Positions 1-11,952 of a DNA stretch of 64,000 bases are shown in pieces. Origin of the DNA: Punica granatum (taxonomy: Eukaryota; Streptophyta; Magnoliopsida; Myrtales; Lythraceae). Below the pieces are notes generated by a model. It did not search any database. It was given only the letters and a program-made list of their open reading frames with translations, and had not been told where the DNA came from. The first letter of the stretch is position 1; each line of letters opens with the position of its first letter. The stretch lies in NCBI RefSeq assembly GCF_007655135.1, contig NC_045131.1:26024001-26088000 (forward strand), given 5' to 3'. The position numbers were made by a program, and so were the translations under genes.

Positions 1-1126
1 TCAAGCTTGTATCTGAAAGTCCAGTTATGAACCCATGATAATCCAAAAATTTGGTAGAATTGGAGAAGCACAGGAAATATGGTTTGGTTCCCCTAAGGTT
101 TGAATCGAGAAACAAATGTGGTATATGCTTCATGAATTATGGGGAGTAGTATATCTGGAATTGGACCCCAGAGTGACCACCAATGGGCAAACTAGTAGGG
201 GGAATATGGCTGGTGTTTTAGAATAGAAGAAGATCAGCCAGGTGTGCCTGAACTCATGGTTTTGGTACAAAAATGCATTTGTACCAGGCTTGTTGGTAAT
301 CCCAGTATGAATACATAGAATTATGTGGAAGGTTAGATGAGAATCTGGCTTGGAATTTTTTGATTTGGTATGGGTTTCCCTCATTCCATTCTTTTGGGTG
401 GATGACTCACTGGATTTTCACAATAGAGTAGGATATGGTGTTTGATGAACCAGGGACAAGGTGATGTTTGAACTCAACTGAACCTGTTTCACTCAAAATT
501 TTCTCATAGTATTCCCGGGTTTTTGAAATGTCCACAGGCCAGAAACATCAATTTTCAGGAAACAATTTTGATGCTGCGAAGAAGGGATTTTCATGGTAAA
601 ATCCTTTTTCCATAATCAAAACAATTTGAAATAATGATTTTGGAAACCAAAGTATTGTTTTTAAAGAGCTGGTTTCCTTATCGGAAAATTGTTTGAGGCC
701 TTTTTTTGCTCTTTGGACAATTTGTCCAGAGCTCTCTCCTTTGCTGGTCTCAAGCTTAGGAGGAGATATTCCATATAGCACTTGTGCTAATTCCGGTTTA
801 TCTTTTAATACAGTAATCCATTGCTGGACTACAACATCATTTTCGAGATTTTGAGGAGATGCACTCTGTTTTTCAAGAGTATGTTTCTCCTTTTTTGGTT
901 TAGGGATTTTACCTGACAGGGTTTGCATGTAGCCCTGCTTATCGATTTCCTGTTGGAGGGTCTGTCGATAAGTTTTAATCTGGCTATCAACAGTGATCTG
1001 TCCAAAGGAGGGTTGGCTAAAAGCCATCGGTTTTGAGGATTGCTCCTCTTTTTTGATTAACTGGCTGGGAGCCAGCTGTTTTGAGGCCGAGGCCTCTTTT
1101 TTGGAGGAACGAATCCCCATGCTCAT
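1..1126 (-). pseudogene. Pararetroviral second ORF, degenerate
   Basis: A 192-residue open frame (548-1126) starts downstream of the RNase H region. It is rich in Lys, Ser and Gln at its N terminus and is followed by a more conserved-looking segment. The related reading continues toward base 1 but is interrupted by stops and frame changes; the same region in copy B (30273-31715) is split into at least four frames. I recognise no domain. Position and composition fit the unknown downstream ORF of florendovirus-like genomes. Function is not assignable. Confidence 0.55.
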
Positions 1127-3077
1127 GGTGGTACTTGCAGGAATTCTCTTATTAGGAAATCAGGGAGACTGTCAGCCTCTCCTTTTATGAATTCGATCTC
1201 AAAATCAAGGATACTCAAGATTGCTTGCCATCTGGCAAAAATCTGTTTTAATGCAATGTTTTGAACATCTTTTTGTAGAAATTCCTTTGCAGATTTGCAA
1301 TCAATCCGAAGTAAAAACCTTTGCTTTAAAAGATCAAATTGAAATTTCGAAATGCATAAAACCACAGAAAGAATTTCTTTTTTAATGGTGGAGTAATTCT
1401 TCTGGGTTTGATTCCAATGTTTTGAGATGAATTGGACAACCTGTTCTTTGCCATTTTTAGATTATTTCAAGATTCCTCCGTATCCTTCTTCAGAGGTGTC
1501 TGTTTCAACAATCTTTTTTGCAATTGGGTCTGCCAAGTGTAAACAAGGCAGTGATTTGATCTGAAGCTTGATTTGGTTCACAATTTTGGTTTGTTCATCC
1601 GTCCATGGTGGAGGAGAATTCTTTAACCTGTTATGGAGGGGTTTGTATAGTCTACTTAGGTCAGGAAAAATGTTTACAACATAGTTAAGACTTCCTAAGA
1701 ACCTTTGTAGCTGTTTTTTATCATGGATCTGGTCAGGAAATTTATCAGCAAACTGGATGGACCTGTTAATGGGGATTATGGTGCCCATGCTGATGTTATG
1801 CCCTAAAAATCGAATTTTTGTTTGGAAAAGGCAAACTTTAGTCGGAGACACAGTCAAGCAATTTTTTGATGTGATTCTCATGAAATGGTTCACATGTTTA
1901 AAATGAGAATCAATGGTTTTGGAAAATATGAGAACATCATCGATATATACAATTATAAAATTGGAGTATGCACAAAAAATGTCATTCATGATTTTCTGAA
2001 ATTCAAATGGGGCATTTTTGAGCCCAAAAGGCATTACATTCCATTCGAATTGTCCGAAAGGAACTGCGAATACAGTTTTGTATTTGTCCTTTTCGGTGAT
2101 TTGAATTTGCCAAAAACCTGACTTCATATCGAATTTTGAAAATATTTTTGAATCATGAAGCTTTTGGAGCAAATATTTTTTTGTTAGGTATTGGGTACCT
2201 AATCCACCGTAAGGCTTGGTTCAATGGTTTGTAATTGATTACTAACCAGGAGACACCTCTTTCGAGTTCAGCATTTTTGTTCACGTAAAAGGCTGAATAA
2301 CTCCAGAGGGACTTGCTAGGTCTAATCAATATTTTGTTCAAGAGTTCCTGTATTTCCATTTTACAGTGTTTTTCCAACTCTTGATTCATCTGAATGGGTC
2401 TGGCTTTTGTTGGGATATTTTTCTCATTGAAATCCTTTTCATAAGATAGATCAATGACATGTTGCTTCCTACCCCATAAAGCATTTGGAGTTTCTCCACA
2501 AACTGACTTTTGTATAAGGCTGTTGAGATTATCGATTTTTTGTTTCGAATATGGTTTTTGGAGCAGATTTTCAACTTTATGGTGTGAAATTTCATCTTTT
2601 ACCAAGTCAATTTGCCTTTCGGCAGCATGTATCGTGTCCAGATTCCTGGTTACAGGTTTTGTGATGAAGGGAAAATGGTTTTGCTTCCTAAGTACACCGT
2701 TTTTTTACCTGAGTTGGTGAAAAGGAAGGGCTTGATGAGTTGGATAAATGGGGTTCCTAGTATGACTTCATTTTTTAAGTCTTTTACGACTAGGAATCCA
2801 GTTTTGTATGTTGAATCTTCATTTTTTACTTCTGCTTCTGTAATTTTGTATGAAATTTTTAGTTTATCATTACTTGCAGAACGTGATGATTCCTGAGTTT
2901 TTCACAGTATTTTAAAGGAATTAATCCTTCCCTCACACAATTTGCGTCTGCACCTGTATCCAACAAGGCAGTTGCTTCCATCTGGAAGTTGTGGACACTT
3001 ATTGTAGGTTTTAGGAGGTATTTTTGAAATGTGAATTCATGGCTTTTACACTCAAGTTTGGGTTCAGTATTTTCCAA
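1123..3077 (-). pseudogene. Pararetroviral protease / reverse transcriptase / RNase H, broken
   Basis: Three functions are visible in order on the minus strand. The aspartic protease keeps DTGAD at about 2949-2960. The reverse transcriptase keeps the YIDD catalytic box at 1936-1947 and an upstream segment in a different frame (2153-2605). The RNase H tail lies at 1123-1365 with a conserved RIDCKS-type stretch. The polyprotein is split across at least four frames, so no functional enzyme is encoded. Copy B has the same regions with further damage, including DTG changed to DTC in the protease motif near 33540. Confidence 0.85.
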
Positions 3078-3115
3078 GGTCTGAACCAGCTTTTCATCAT
3101 TTTCAGAGTCTTTAC

Positions 3116-4702
3116 TTATTTTTGTAACTCATGGAGTTTTTGGCGGAGTTCTGACTCAGTTTGTTTTCTTTCTTTTTCCCGGTTTTCATGCTCTAAGGCG
3201 CAGGTATTTCTAATCATCATGTTGAGTAACCTAAGGTTTTTGGTTTGTTCAGGTTCTGTGGGATCAACATATTTAGGAGGAGGTTTTGAGGAAACTATGG
3301 TTTTGTTAAAAGGTAGTTTCCAGGTTATGATTTTTTCAGTGAATTTTATGGCATTTTCTTCCATGTAGACTTGGCTAAACCAGTCCCAGAAAAGGATATT
3401 TTTCTTGTTTTTCTCCATGAAATTTATCCAATGATCTTGTATTACTGTCTTAACGTATTTTTCTGAAAAGACATCATGCAACCAATTCCTCCTATTTTCA
3501 TTTTCTTTGGAGCAGAAATCTTTCCTAAAGCTAGCAGATGCTAATGTAAAGGATTTTTCTATCACATAGATCTCGGGGTTAGGATTGATTCTGGTGCTAT
3601 CGGTTATGGATGAAAATGTTGGTGATGGGGGTGAAGACTCAGCTTCTTCTGTGTTTTGGACAGAGTATACTGGCCTAGGGATATCGGTGGCGACACTACT
3701 TAATCCTCTAAGGTTGGCAGACCTAGGAGGGGTTTCAGTAGATGTTTGGAAAATGTTTGCTGATGGAGCAACACTAAATGATCTCCTTCTTAGCTCAGGG
3801 CTTCTAAAGGAAGATCCTATCGAAGGGTTTGAGGTTGACTGTATGTCGACTGATCTCCTATGGGGAAAGCTTATGGAAACTCTCCCATCTTGGAACTGGC
3901 TCATTCGACTAGGTTCCTCATTTTGAATTTTTTCAGTGGCAACTGCGTCCTCTAAGACCCACTCATCAGGAAGAGTTACCTCATTCCACCTAATTGGTCT
4001 GGGGACTACAGTTTTAGACCTGGCAATGTCCGTTTGGAAAAGGAGGGTCTCTCCTTTAAGACTATGTTTGAAGGCTTTGGTTGCAAACGTTGAGACCATC
4101 GTTTTGTAATGGACTCTGTACACAAGGGCTAAAAGGATGGAACCTAAAGCAATCTTGTAATTGTGCGTTTTGATTTGCAAAGTTAAGCCATGAGTTATGT
4201 TTTGGTCTTTGAGGGACATGGTAAAATTTGGGAAAGAGTTAAAGTGGACTGGTCCGTCGCACAGATTAGTCTCAACCGCCTCAAGGATGGATTCATGGTA
4301 TTTCAAAAGCCTAGCATCCCTAAGCACTAAGAGTACGGAGGTATCTAAGCCTTCTCTGGTTAGGGATTTTATGCCCACTTGGACGAGCCCTATGTGGATG
4401 AAGTTGTACTTTCCCTCATGTTTTTTCAATGACTCTTGGTTCAAGAGTTTTATAGTTTGTGATGAGTTTTTTAGGGGAAAGTCCCTTTCCTCAGTAGTTA
4501 TAGTGTAATCGATTTTTGAAAATATTTGTTGGAATTTTGAGTTTTTATAAATCTGTTTTGAAGTGATTCTTAAGATCTCCCAATCATCGATAGATTTATC
4601 AAAACATTCCAAATTAACCTCTTCTCTGTTGAGAACATAATCATTATCAAAAGAGTTTTCAAAAGGACATGTACTCGATGAGTTTGCTTTAAACCAATCC
4701 AT
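3116..4702 (-). pseudogene. Pararetroviral movement-protein region, longest surviving frame
   Basis: This is a 528-residue open frame beginning at an ATG (4702). Residues of about 90-230 look like a 30K-superfamily movement domain (virus cell-to-cell transport through plasmodesmata), including the LVLRDARLLK and LCDGPVHF segments typical of caulimovirid movement proteins. The C-terminal part is charged and low in complexity, and I see no CCHC zinc knuckle in it. The frame stops before the protease, so it is detached from the rest of the polyprotein. The copy B counterpart has lost the ATG (now ATT) and is broken near 34970. Confidence 0.75.
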
Positions 4703-5443
4703 ATTAAAACAATAAATCTTCCAGTTTCACAAATATTTATCAAGATATTTAAACAACATATCAGTTCCTTACCTTTCATTACACTAATCTATACCTAGAC
4801 GAAGTTTCTAGAGATCATATACCAATAGCTAAGTGGTTTTGAGATGCTAAACTAAACTTACTCTCTCACCCCAGCTTCTCTCAAGATCAAGACCTAACTG
4901 CTGTACCTGGATTTAACAATAATAGCACACAAACAAACTCAGTAAGACTCTCACAGGGATCTAAATCCTACCCCAACTGTTGTACCTAGAGCGAACGATA
5001 ATGTACGAGAATAACTCTACTCTGAGTTACGCAGATAACCTCCATCTACTTAGACAGTATCCTTACACCATTACTCCTCCTGGTTATACCCAAAAACTGC
5101 CCTAACCGTCGGGACTTACAACCTGGGTTCAGTAGGCTTGGAGCACCGCACTTAAGGATTATAATATGTAGGGTCCATTAGAACTGCTGGATGGACATTA
5201 GAGCCTCATGACATTACTTTTTTGACTAGCATAAGTACATTGTAGTATTTTGGATCTAGACACTAGAGAGACATATGGTAGGACTGTGCATTACTACGTT
5301 TACCAGCTTCAGTTCATTGTGTTTAGTATGCAACTAGACACTTAAGGAAGAACACAAGATGAGATACTACCAGCCATGAAGGCGGTCCTAGATGAGATGA
5401 CCTATACGAGATACTAGAACTAAGAATAAGAATAGATTATACA
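4703..5443 (-). other. Presumed pararetroviral leader / intergenic region, copy A
   Basis: This non-coding stretch lies between the movement-protein ATG and the Helitron-like element. It is duplicated at 35657-36457. Bases 4813-4824 read TGGTATATGATC on the minus strand, matching 9 of 12 positions of the plant tRNA-Met primer-binding site TGGTATCAGAGC; that is weak evidence for a decayed site. Copy A lacks roughly 75 bp present in copy B around 35835-35910. I see no gene here. Confidence 0.4.
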
Positions 5444-7316
5444 TCCTATATATTAAATATATATATATATATATATACACTAGTGAATTTACACATGCGT
5501 TGCACGTGAAACCTTCTTTGATAAGGTTAAAATACATAATACTCGAACAACAAATTATACAAGAAAATTCTTTTAAAAAAAGAAATATATAATTTATAAG
5601 TAAATTAATATTATCTCCTTTTGAATGAATTTGTCACTATTTCTAGTTAGAAATTTATTCTTACTTTAATTTATAAATAAATAAAATAAAACATAGTTAA
5701 TAATAACTATGAGGGTTGATGGCCTAAAAAGGTCTAAAAAAGCAAAAAAATTGACTTTTTTATTATTTCTACGATTAATTTTTTAATTAAAAATTACAAA
5801 TTATGAGTTTCTTATCATGTCTAGTGTGCCATCAATTTCCTGTCAATTTTAATGGATTTTCTAACATGGCACTAACATTATAGATATTACACATGGAAAT
5901 CTACCAAGTAAACCCATGGGTATTTACATATCAAATTAAAAATAAAAATTATCAATAGAAACTAATAAAAAAATATTTCAATTAATTTTATTATTAAATA
6001 AATAAATAATATTAAATTCAATGGAAACACTTATGTGTATATATTAATGATAGTATTTAAATATGGATAACATAAAAAAGTATAAACAAAATTAACATAC
6101 TAATGACAAATCACTATATCTAAATATGTGTATCAGTTTTCGCACAATTTTACGAAGTTATCCCCATTATTTTTTACTATATTGAAGGAAAGTAAAATTG
6201 AAGGCAACAATAAAACTATAAAATTGCTCAAATTTTAAACTCATATATTGTATCTTGTTCCTCCATCAATTCACACATGATCATCTTCCACTCACTTTTT
6301 TACTTATTTCTCTTCAACACCACTCTATCTCTATCTCAACCTAAGTTATTTTTCTTTATTTCACTAAAAAAATTATTTTTTTAACTTTCATCACAATTTT
6401 TAAAATTTTTTAATAATAGCGCAACTATGTAGAATTACAAATGGTACATAATAAAAAAAATACAGCGGCAATGTTTTAAACTATGTTTTTTGACACTATG
6501 CATAGTGTTGGTGTAGAGTTTAGTGTATGAATAATAAAAATTTGATTAGCATGATTAAGATATTGGAAATGACTTTTAAAAAAATAAAATTAATACAATT
6601 TAAAAATAATTTATTTCAAGAAAATGTTTCCAGTTAATATATTTTTCTAACTTGATCTTTCATTTCAATAGAATATCCTAAAGAAGAAATAGAGAAATGA
6701 ATCTAAATTTTTAATAAAAGTTTACAAAATAATTAGGAGAAATATTATTTTCACGAATAGTCTTGTAACGACAAACGTAACTCTAAAATTCAGAAAAATC
6801 CGACCCATATCGATTGAAAAATTCCAAAAATTAAAGACTTTAAGGGTCGGGTTTTAGTTTTAAAGCAAAAAATTGGAAGAAAGTTGATCCAACCCAATTT
6901 TATGTATATATAAATTTATTTTAATAATTCATATTATATATTATAATTTATACTTAACAAATAAAATTAAAAAAAAAACTCTTTTGATCCTACCTAAGGT
7001 AGGAGAGTAAATTTAATTTGAGTTGCAAAATGATAAGTTGCATTGATAATCGATATTAGATTTACATTGGAACTAACATATAATCTCCCTTTTTACACAC
7101 TTACTCTTGAGGAATAAGAATGAAAATGTACTTTGAGCTCATGAAGGAGAACATTGACAGCATGAGAACTTTAAGCTTGTGCAACAATGTTAACTGGTAG
7201 TGGTCACAGGCACTATAGTGACAATGGATAAAACGGTAGTCAATGTCTGTGGACTGAAGAAAACGAAGAGAATAAGAATAAGGAGAGAAGAAAAAAAATC
7301 TAAAATAAGAAAAAAC

Positions 7317-7317
<1 letters not shown>

Positions 7318-7366
<49 letters not shown>
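7318..7366. repeat. (TAA)n microsatellite, copy A
   Basis: About sixteen uninterrupted TAA units. In copy B the same locus holds TAA units followed by ATT/TTA units (38305-38374), so the array differs in composition as well as length. Confidence 0.97.
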
Positions 7367-7367
<1 letters not shown>

Positions 7368-8089
7368 TGGTATTTGTTTTCTTTGAAACTCTTCTTATCT
7401 TTTTTTCTTTTTCGTTATCCCAAATGCATACTTTTACATCCATAGAATCCCATAAAAAAATTGATTGGAACTTTGAAAATAAATTACCGATGACATAATG
7501 TGTTAAATAATTTCTTAAATAAATTAATATAAATTTTGAAAAAATAGTCAAAAATATAAATTTTTTAATCACAGGATATCTGATTATCAATAACTTATCA
7601 TAAAATATCCATCTATAAAATAATTTTTAAAAAATTCTTAATATAAATTTTGAAAATTCATTGATACAAAATATAAATGGGAAATAGGAAAGAGAAGTTA
7701 TTTCATATTTAATACGTTTATCAAAGTGAATAATTATGGAAAAGAGCATGATACGTAGTTTTTATAGTGAAAATGTATGAAGGGATGTCTTGAAATTGAA
7801 AGGTCATGAGAAAGAATAAATATAAGTTGGTTTTTAAAACTTGAAGAAAAATAAAAGGATTATAGTCGAAGAAAGAGAATACGGGAATAATACAGTATCT
7901 ATGATAATAACCCAAATATAACTATAAATATGTTATTTAGAATACATTATAACAATATGTAGGTAAAGATATATATTATTTGCGGAAATCAGTATCTATT
8001 GGTTTGTCATTTGTGAAACTCATTTTTATATAATCGTTCATATATATATATATATGTTACATATACGGGAACATATATAGTTCTGAACT

Positions 8090-8274
8090 TGTGAAGATTG
8101 GATTGGAGCAGAAGAACTTGGTATGTTTTCATTAATTCGATGTATATGTATACAGCCAAGTCCAATCAATAAATGGAAAGCATAAAATATGGCTAAACTA
8201 GTGACACCTAAATATGGAAAACTAGGATATGTACATAAAATACAGTGAGAAATAAATCATTCCATAATAGAACT
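8090..8274. other. 185 bp segment present only in copy A, bounded by GAACT
   Basis: Copy A reads GAACT at 8085-8089 and again at 8270-8274 with 180 bp between them. Copy B (near 39112) has one GAACT and no intervening sequence. This is either a deletion in copy B through 5-bp microhomology, or an insertion in copy A with a 5-bp target duplication. No transposon termini are evident, so deletion is more likely. Confidence 0.85.
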
Positions 8275-9011
8275 AGAGTTCTGATTACGACTCAATTGTG
8301 CTATTCCTTTCAGGTACAAGAATTATATATTATCACAAAAAAAATATAGCTGTAAAGCTTTTATTCTTCTGCTCTCATATCTTTCTTTTCTTAGTTGAAC
8401 TTTGAATTTGGTGAATCAATTATTTTGTAATGCAAATTTGAAGTTGATTTCTTCGATATTGATTGTTATTGATAGGATCTTTGTTCCAGTTCTATGACAA
8501 GTGTTGCTTTAGTAATTGTAAAACTTTTCTAATTTCTATTTTAATGCAAATTTAAAATTAATTTTTCAATATTGATTGTTCCAACATCATACTTACTCCA
8601 GATCCGCTACAAGTGCTGCTTCAGTAATTGTAAATCCTTTATGATTTGTATTTTTTAATGCAAATTTGAAATTGATTTCTTCGATATGGTTTACTTTGAT
8701 AGGATGTTTATTCTAACTCTACTGTCGGTGTCGATTCAATAATTGTAAGCCTTTTATGATTTCTATATCTTCAATATTCTTTGTTATTCTTATTACGTAA
8801 TTCATGAACTTTGAGTTTAGTAGTTTATTTTGTTATTTATTCTTATTTCTAGATTGAACTATGATTTTGAAGGTGACTTTTAATACAGATTTGAAATTTA
8901 TTGTTTTATATTGGTTGTTTTGATGGGATCACATCCCAATTCTGCTATGGGTATCATTTCATAAATTGTAAGACTTTCTGAAATAATATTTTATATTAGT
9001 ATTTTATGATT

Positions 9012-9335
9012 GGGCAAATTACTAAAAAAAACCTAAATTTTGTAAAAAGTCTCAATTTTGTCCTAAATTTTGTTTTGTAACAAAAAAAACCATAAGTTTT
9101 CTAAAATGTCTCAAAAATGACCTCCGTTATAACTTCCGTCAATTTTTGCTGCTGATGGTGGGTCCCTTTAACAGTCCACGTAGGTCACACGTAGGCAAAA
9201 CTTGACGGAAGTTATAACGGAAGTCATTTTTGAAACATTTTAGAAAATTTATGATTTTTTCTGTTACAAAACAAAATTTAGGACAAAATTGAGACATTTT
9301 ACAAAACTTGAGTTTTTTTTTTTTGTAATTTACCC
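9012..9335. mobile_element. MULE-type MITE inserted only in copy A
   Basis: This 324 bp element is almost wholly an inverted repeat (two arms around a short centre near 9150-9180). The termini are GGGCAAATTAC and its near inverse GTAATTTACCC. It is flanked by a perfect 9-bp duplication, TTTATGATT (9003-9011 and 9336-9344). Copy B shows the empty site with a single TTTATGATT near 39840, so the insertion followed the duplication. A 9-bp duplication with long inverted arms fits Mutator-like elements. It encodes no protein. Confidence 0.95.
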
Positions 9336-9814
9336 TTTATGATTCAATGGAGTTTTCTTCAATAAACTTTGAGTTCAGGAGTTTTATTGATTTGAGTACT
9401 CATTAGAATGACATTGTTAATGTTGATTTTTGGTTCAGTAATCAATTTCATTTGCGAGTACATATTAGTTTCCCCACCCATTATGTCATACATGGACTAC
9501 GGTATTTCTATCTTATGAAAGTTTTCTTTAACTTTTTAATTATTTTACTTATATTAGATAATTAGTAAAATATTGAGAAATATTTCATATGTTTCTAATT
9601 TAGATATTAAATGAAACTGAAAAGATGATACTCAATTAGCATTTGTTATTTTAGATTCATTTTTTCTATAACTAATTGTAACTCAATTAACTATAAATAT
9701 AAATTAAGATCAAATTTCATAATATTTAATGATACCGGTAAGTTTTTATATTTAAATATATTTATTTTCAAATTCCTTAATATTCATTCACGCAATGCAC
9801 GGGTCTTCATCTAA

Positions 9815-11917
9815 TTTCTGACATATATAATAGAAGAATATAAAGATGACATGTCCTACAATCTTGCATTATAGGAATATATAACATATTTATTATGAAA
9901 TATGTATTTTACTTTTTATATGGCAGCTATATATAGTATATATAGTTTTTTGATGTAATATAGGAACATGTATATTTATAGCTCCTCAATATAAAAAGTA
10001 ACTTTGTTCCCATATAAACGAATTATAATCTCATTATATATTTTCTCCCATATCTATTTTGTTTAATGAGATTATAATTCGTTTATATATTTATTAAATA
10101 TTTATGTTGCTTGTATAAGGCCGAGCACCAAATAAATAGGGATGCTATGCACTTTATGATCAGCATAGTCAAATAAATAGATATTAGTTTTAGTCCATAA
10201 AATGACTAAAGATTTCGTGATTTCATAATAATATAATAAATAAATAAAGGTGTATAAAGATGTATGCGCCGTTTATATTTATTTCCGTATGTTAATCAGT
10301 TATCGAAGTTATGCTAGATAATCTTGCACAAACAAAGTTTTATGGACAGTCTCGCTCCTTTTTCACTGTGTACCCTAATTTTCGGAAATCCAACTAGCGC
10401 CCTACTGATTCAGTTCAGGTTGAATCGGCCCACTAAAATGTAAAACTCTCAATTAATAATTTATTCATTTACAATACTCAAACCTAAGATCTTGGTTAAG
10501 GGGAATTAACATCAAACCTTTATTCATACGATCCTATTTTGTTTGTAATTTGTTCAACAATAAAGTAGTTACGCTATATTTCCCTTTCAATTTAGAAGAT
10601 TCATAGATTTCCTTTATAATTGGAAAAAAAAAGTTCAGACATCAAAAAATCACTTTGGACTAGTATCTATATATACATTAATATTTGAAAAGACTTTTTA
10701 ATTTGAAATTTTAGTTCTGAGGGAGTTGCTGAATTTATAATTCATTAATGTGAAAATATGTGTTTTTGCCACTTGAGAAAATTCTACAGTACAATTGTTT
10801 GAAATGAATGTAAGATCTTCGCCAAGAAAAAAAAAGGGAAAAAAATTAAATGCATGATCCTTCTTTCTGATTCAATTATTGAGATTTAATCTTGAAATTG
10901 TAGCGGTAAAAATTTTAGAAAATTTTATGGCTTACTTATGTATTATAATTTTAAGATTTCAATGAAGAAAATTCAAAAGCATAATAAGTTGATGGTCGGG
11001 GCTATTTCTTTTCGGTTATAAATGAGACTCGTACAATGAAATTAAAATTCTAGTAGTTAATAAAGGGGCACGGGTAGTCCCACTGAGTGTCGAATATGAA
11101 AACTTGTAGTTACCAGGCAAGAGCGTGCACCATATATATATATATATCATTAATTATGCAATAAAATATATATAATTTACATATAGCCCAACAGAATATA
11201 TATTATATAAATTAGCTACTATTTAGGAATTTTTTTATATTATAGCAATCGAATTGTTGTTCATATATATTGCGGTAAAATATAGAGTTAGAAATCAATA
11301 TTAACGAAGGTTTATAATATTTATAGAGTTGCCCTTTGCATTATGGGCTAATATATTTTTATAATAATAACCACAATCAAATATATGTTTATATAATATT
11401 GTTTGTTTATATTGTCGTTTGTATTGTGTCGTTTATATATATATATAGATGTATATACCTACCGCATGACTTGAGCAAAGGGATGCAAGCAAAGGGATAT
11501 TTTTCTTTTTGTGAAAGGCGAGGCCCTAGTTTGTCAACCATATTAGGTTCTATTATCCTTTGAATAGCCACGTCATCAAATTACAGCCCCTCTCGCAAAA
11601 CCCCGTCGTCGTTTTAATTATGTAAATATTAAAGATACCACCTTTCTTATTAAGAGAAAGGAATATCTCGTTACTACTTATGCGGAAAGCAATGAAAGTA
11701 TTTTTTTTTAACTATAGAAATTGAACAAAAAAACGACAACCAAAATATATTAATAACGTAGTATACATAATTGGCCAAAATACTTCCATTGTATATATTT
11801 GATTTGATATATATGAAATATATAATAGAATCTAAAGATGACATACAATATTGTATTATAGGAATACATGTATATTTTGATACGATCAAATATGTATTGT
11901 AATTTTTATTTGACAAC

Positions 11918-11952
<35 letters not shown>

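Larger units (their letters stand above)
1..4702 (-). mobile_element. Endogenous pararetrovirus (caulimovirid), copy A, 5'-complete, cut by the window edge
   Basis: On the minus strand, reading frames appear in the order expected of a plant pararetrovirus: 30K-type movement protein, pepsin-like protease, reverse transcriptase, RNase H, then a second ORF of unknown function. There is no integrase and there are no LTRs. This order, the separate downstream ORF, and the TA-dinucleotide runs flanking the sister copy at 29.6 and 36.5 kb suggest the florendovirus/petuvirus side of Caulimoviridae; the genus is an inference. The frames are broken by stops and shifts, so this is a relic. Copy B gives the layout beyond the left edge. 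Confidence 0.85.
5444..9814 (+). mobile_element. Helitron-like non-autonomous element, copy A
   Basis: The proposed 5' end begins A|TC near an AT run and carries ACACTAGTGAATTTACACAT followed by GCGTTGCACGTG. The proposed 3' end has a GC-containing palindrome (GCAATGC in CACGCAATGCACGGG) and then CTAA followed by T, which fits the CTRR|T rule. There are no terminal inverted repeats and no target duplication. Inside I see no Rep/helicase coding, only AT-rich DNA, a TAA microsatellite and a nested MITE. The 5' end is uncertain because the pararetrovirus abuts it at a TA run. Copy B is 36458-40320. Confidence 0.5.

Noticed and set aside
7300..7590. Poly-Leu/poly-Ile frames
   Set aside because: Translations of the TAA microsatellite.
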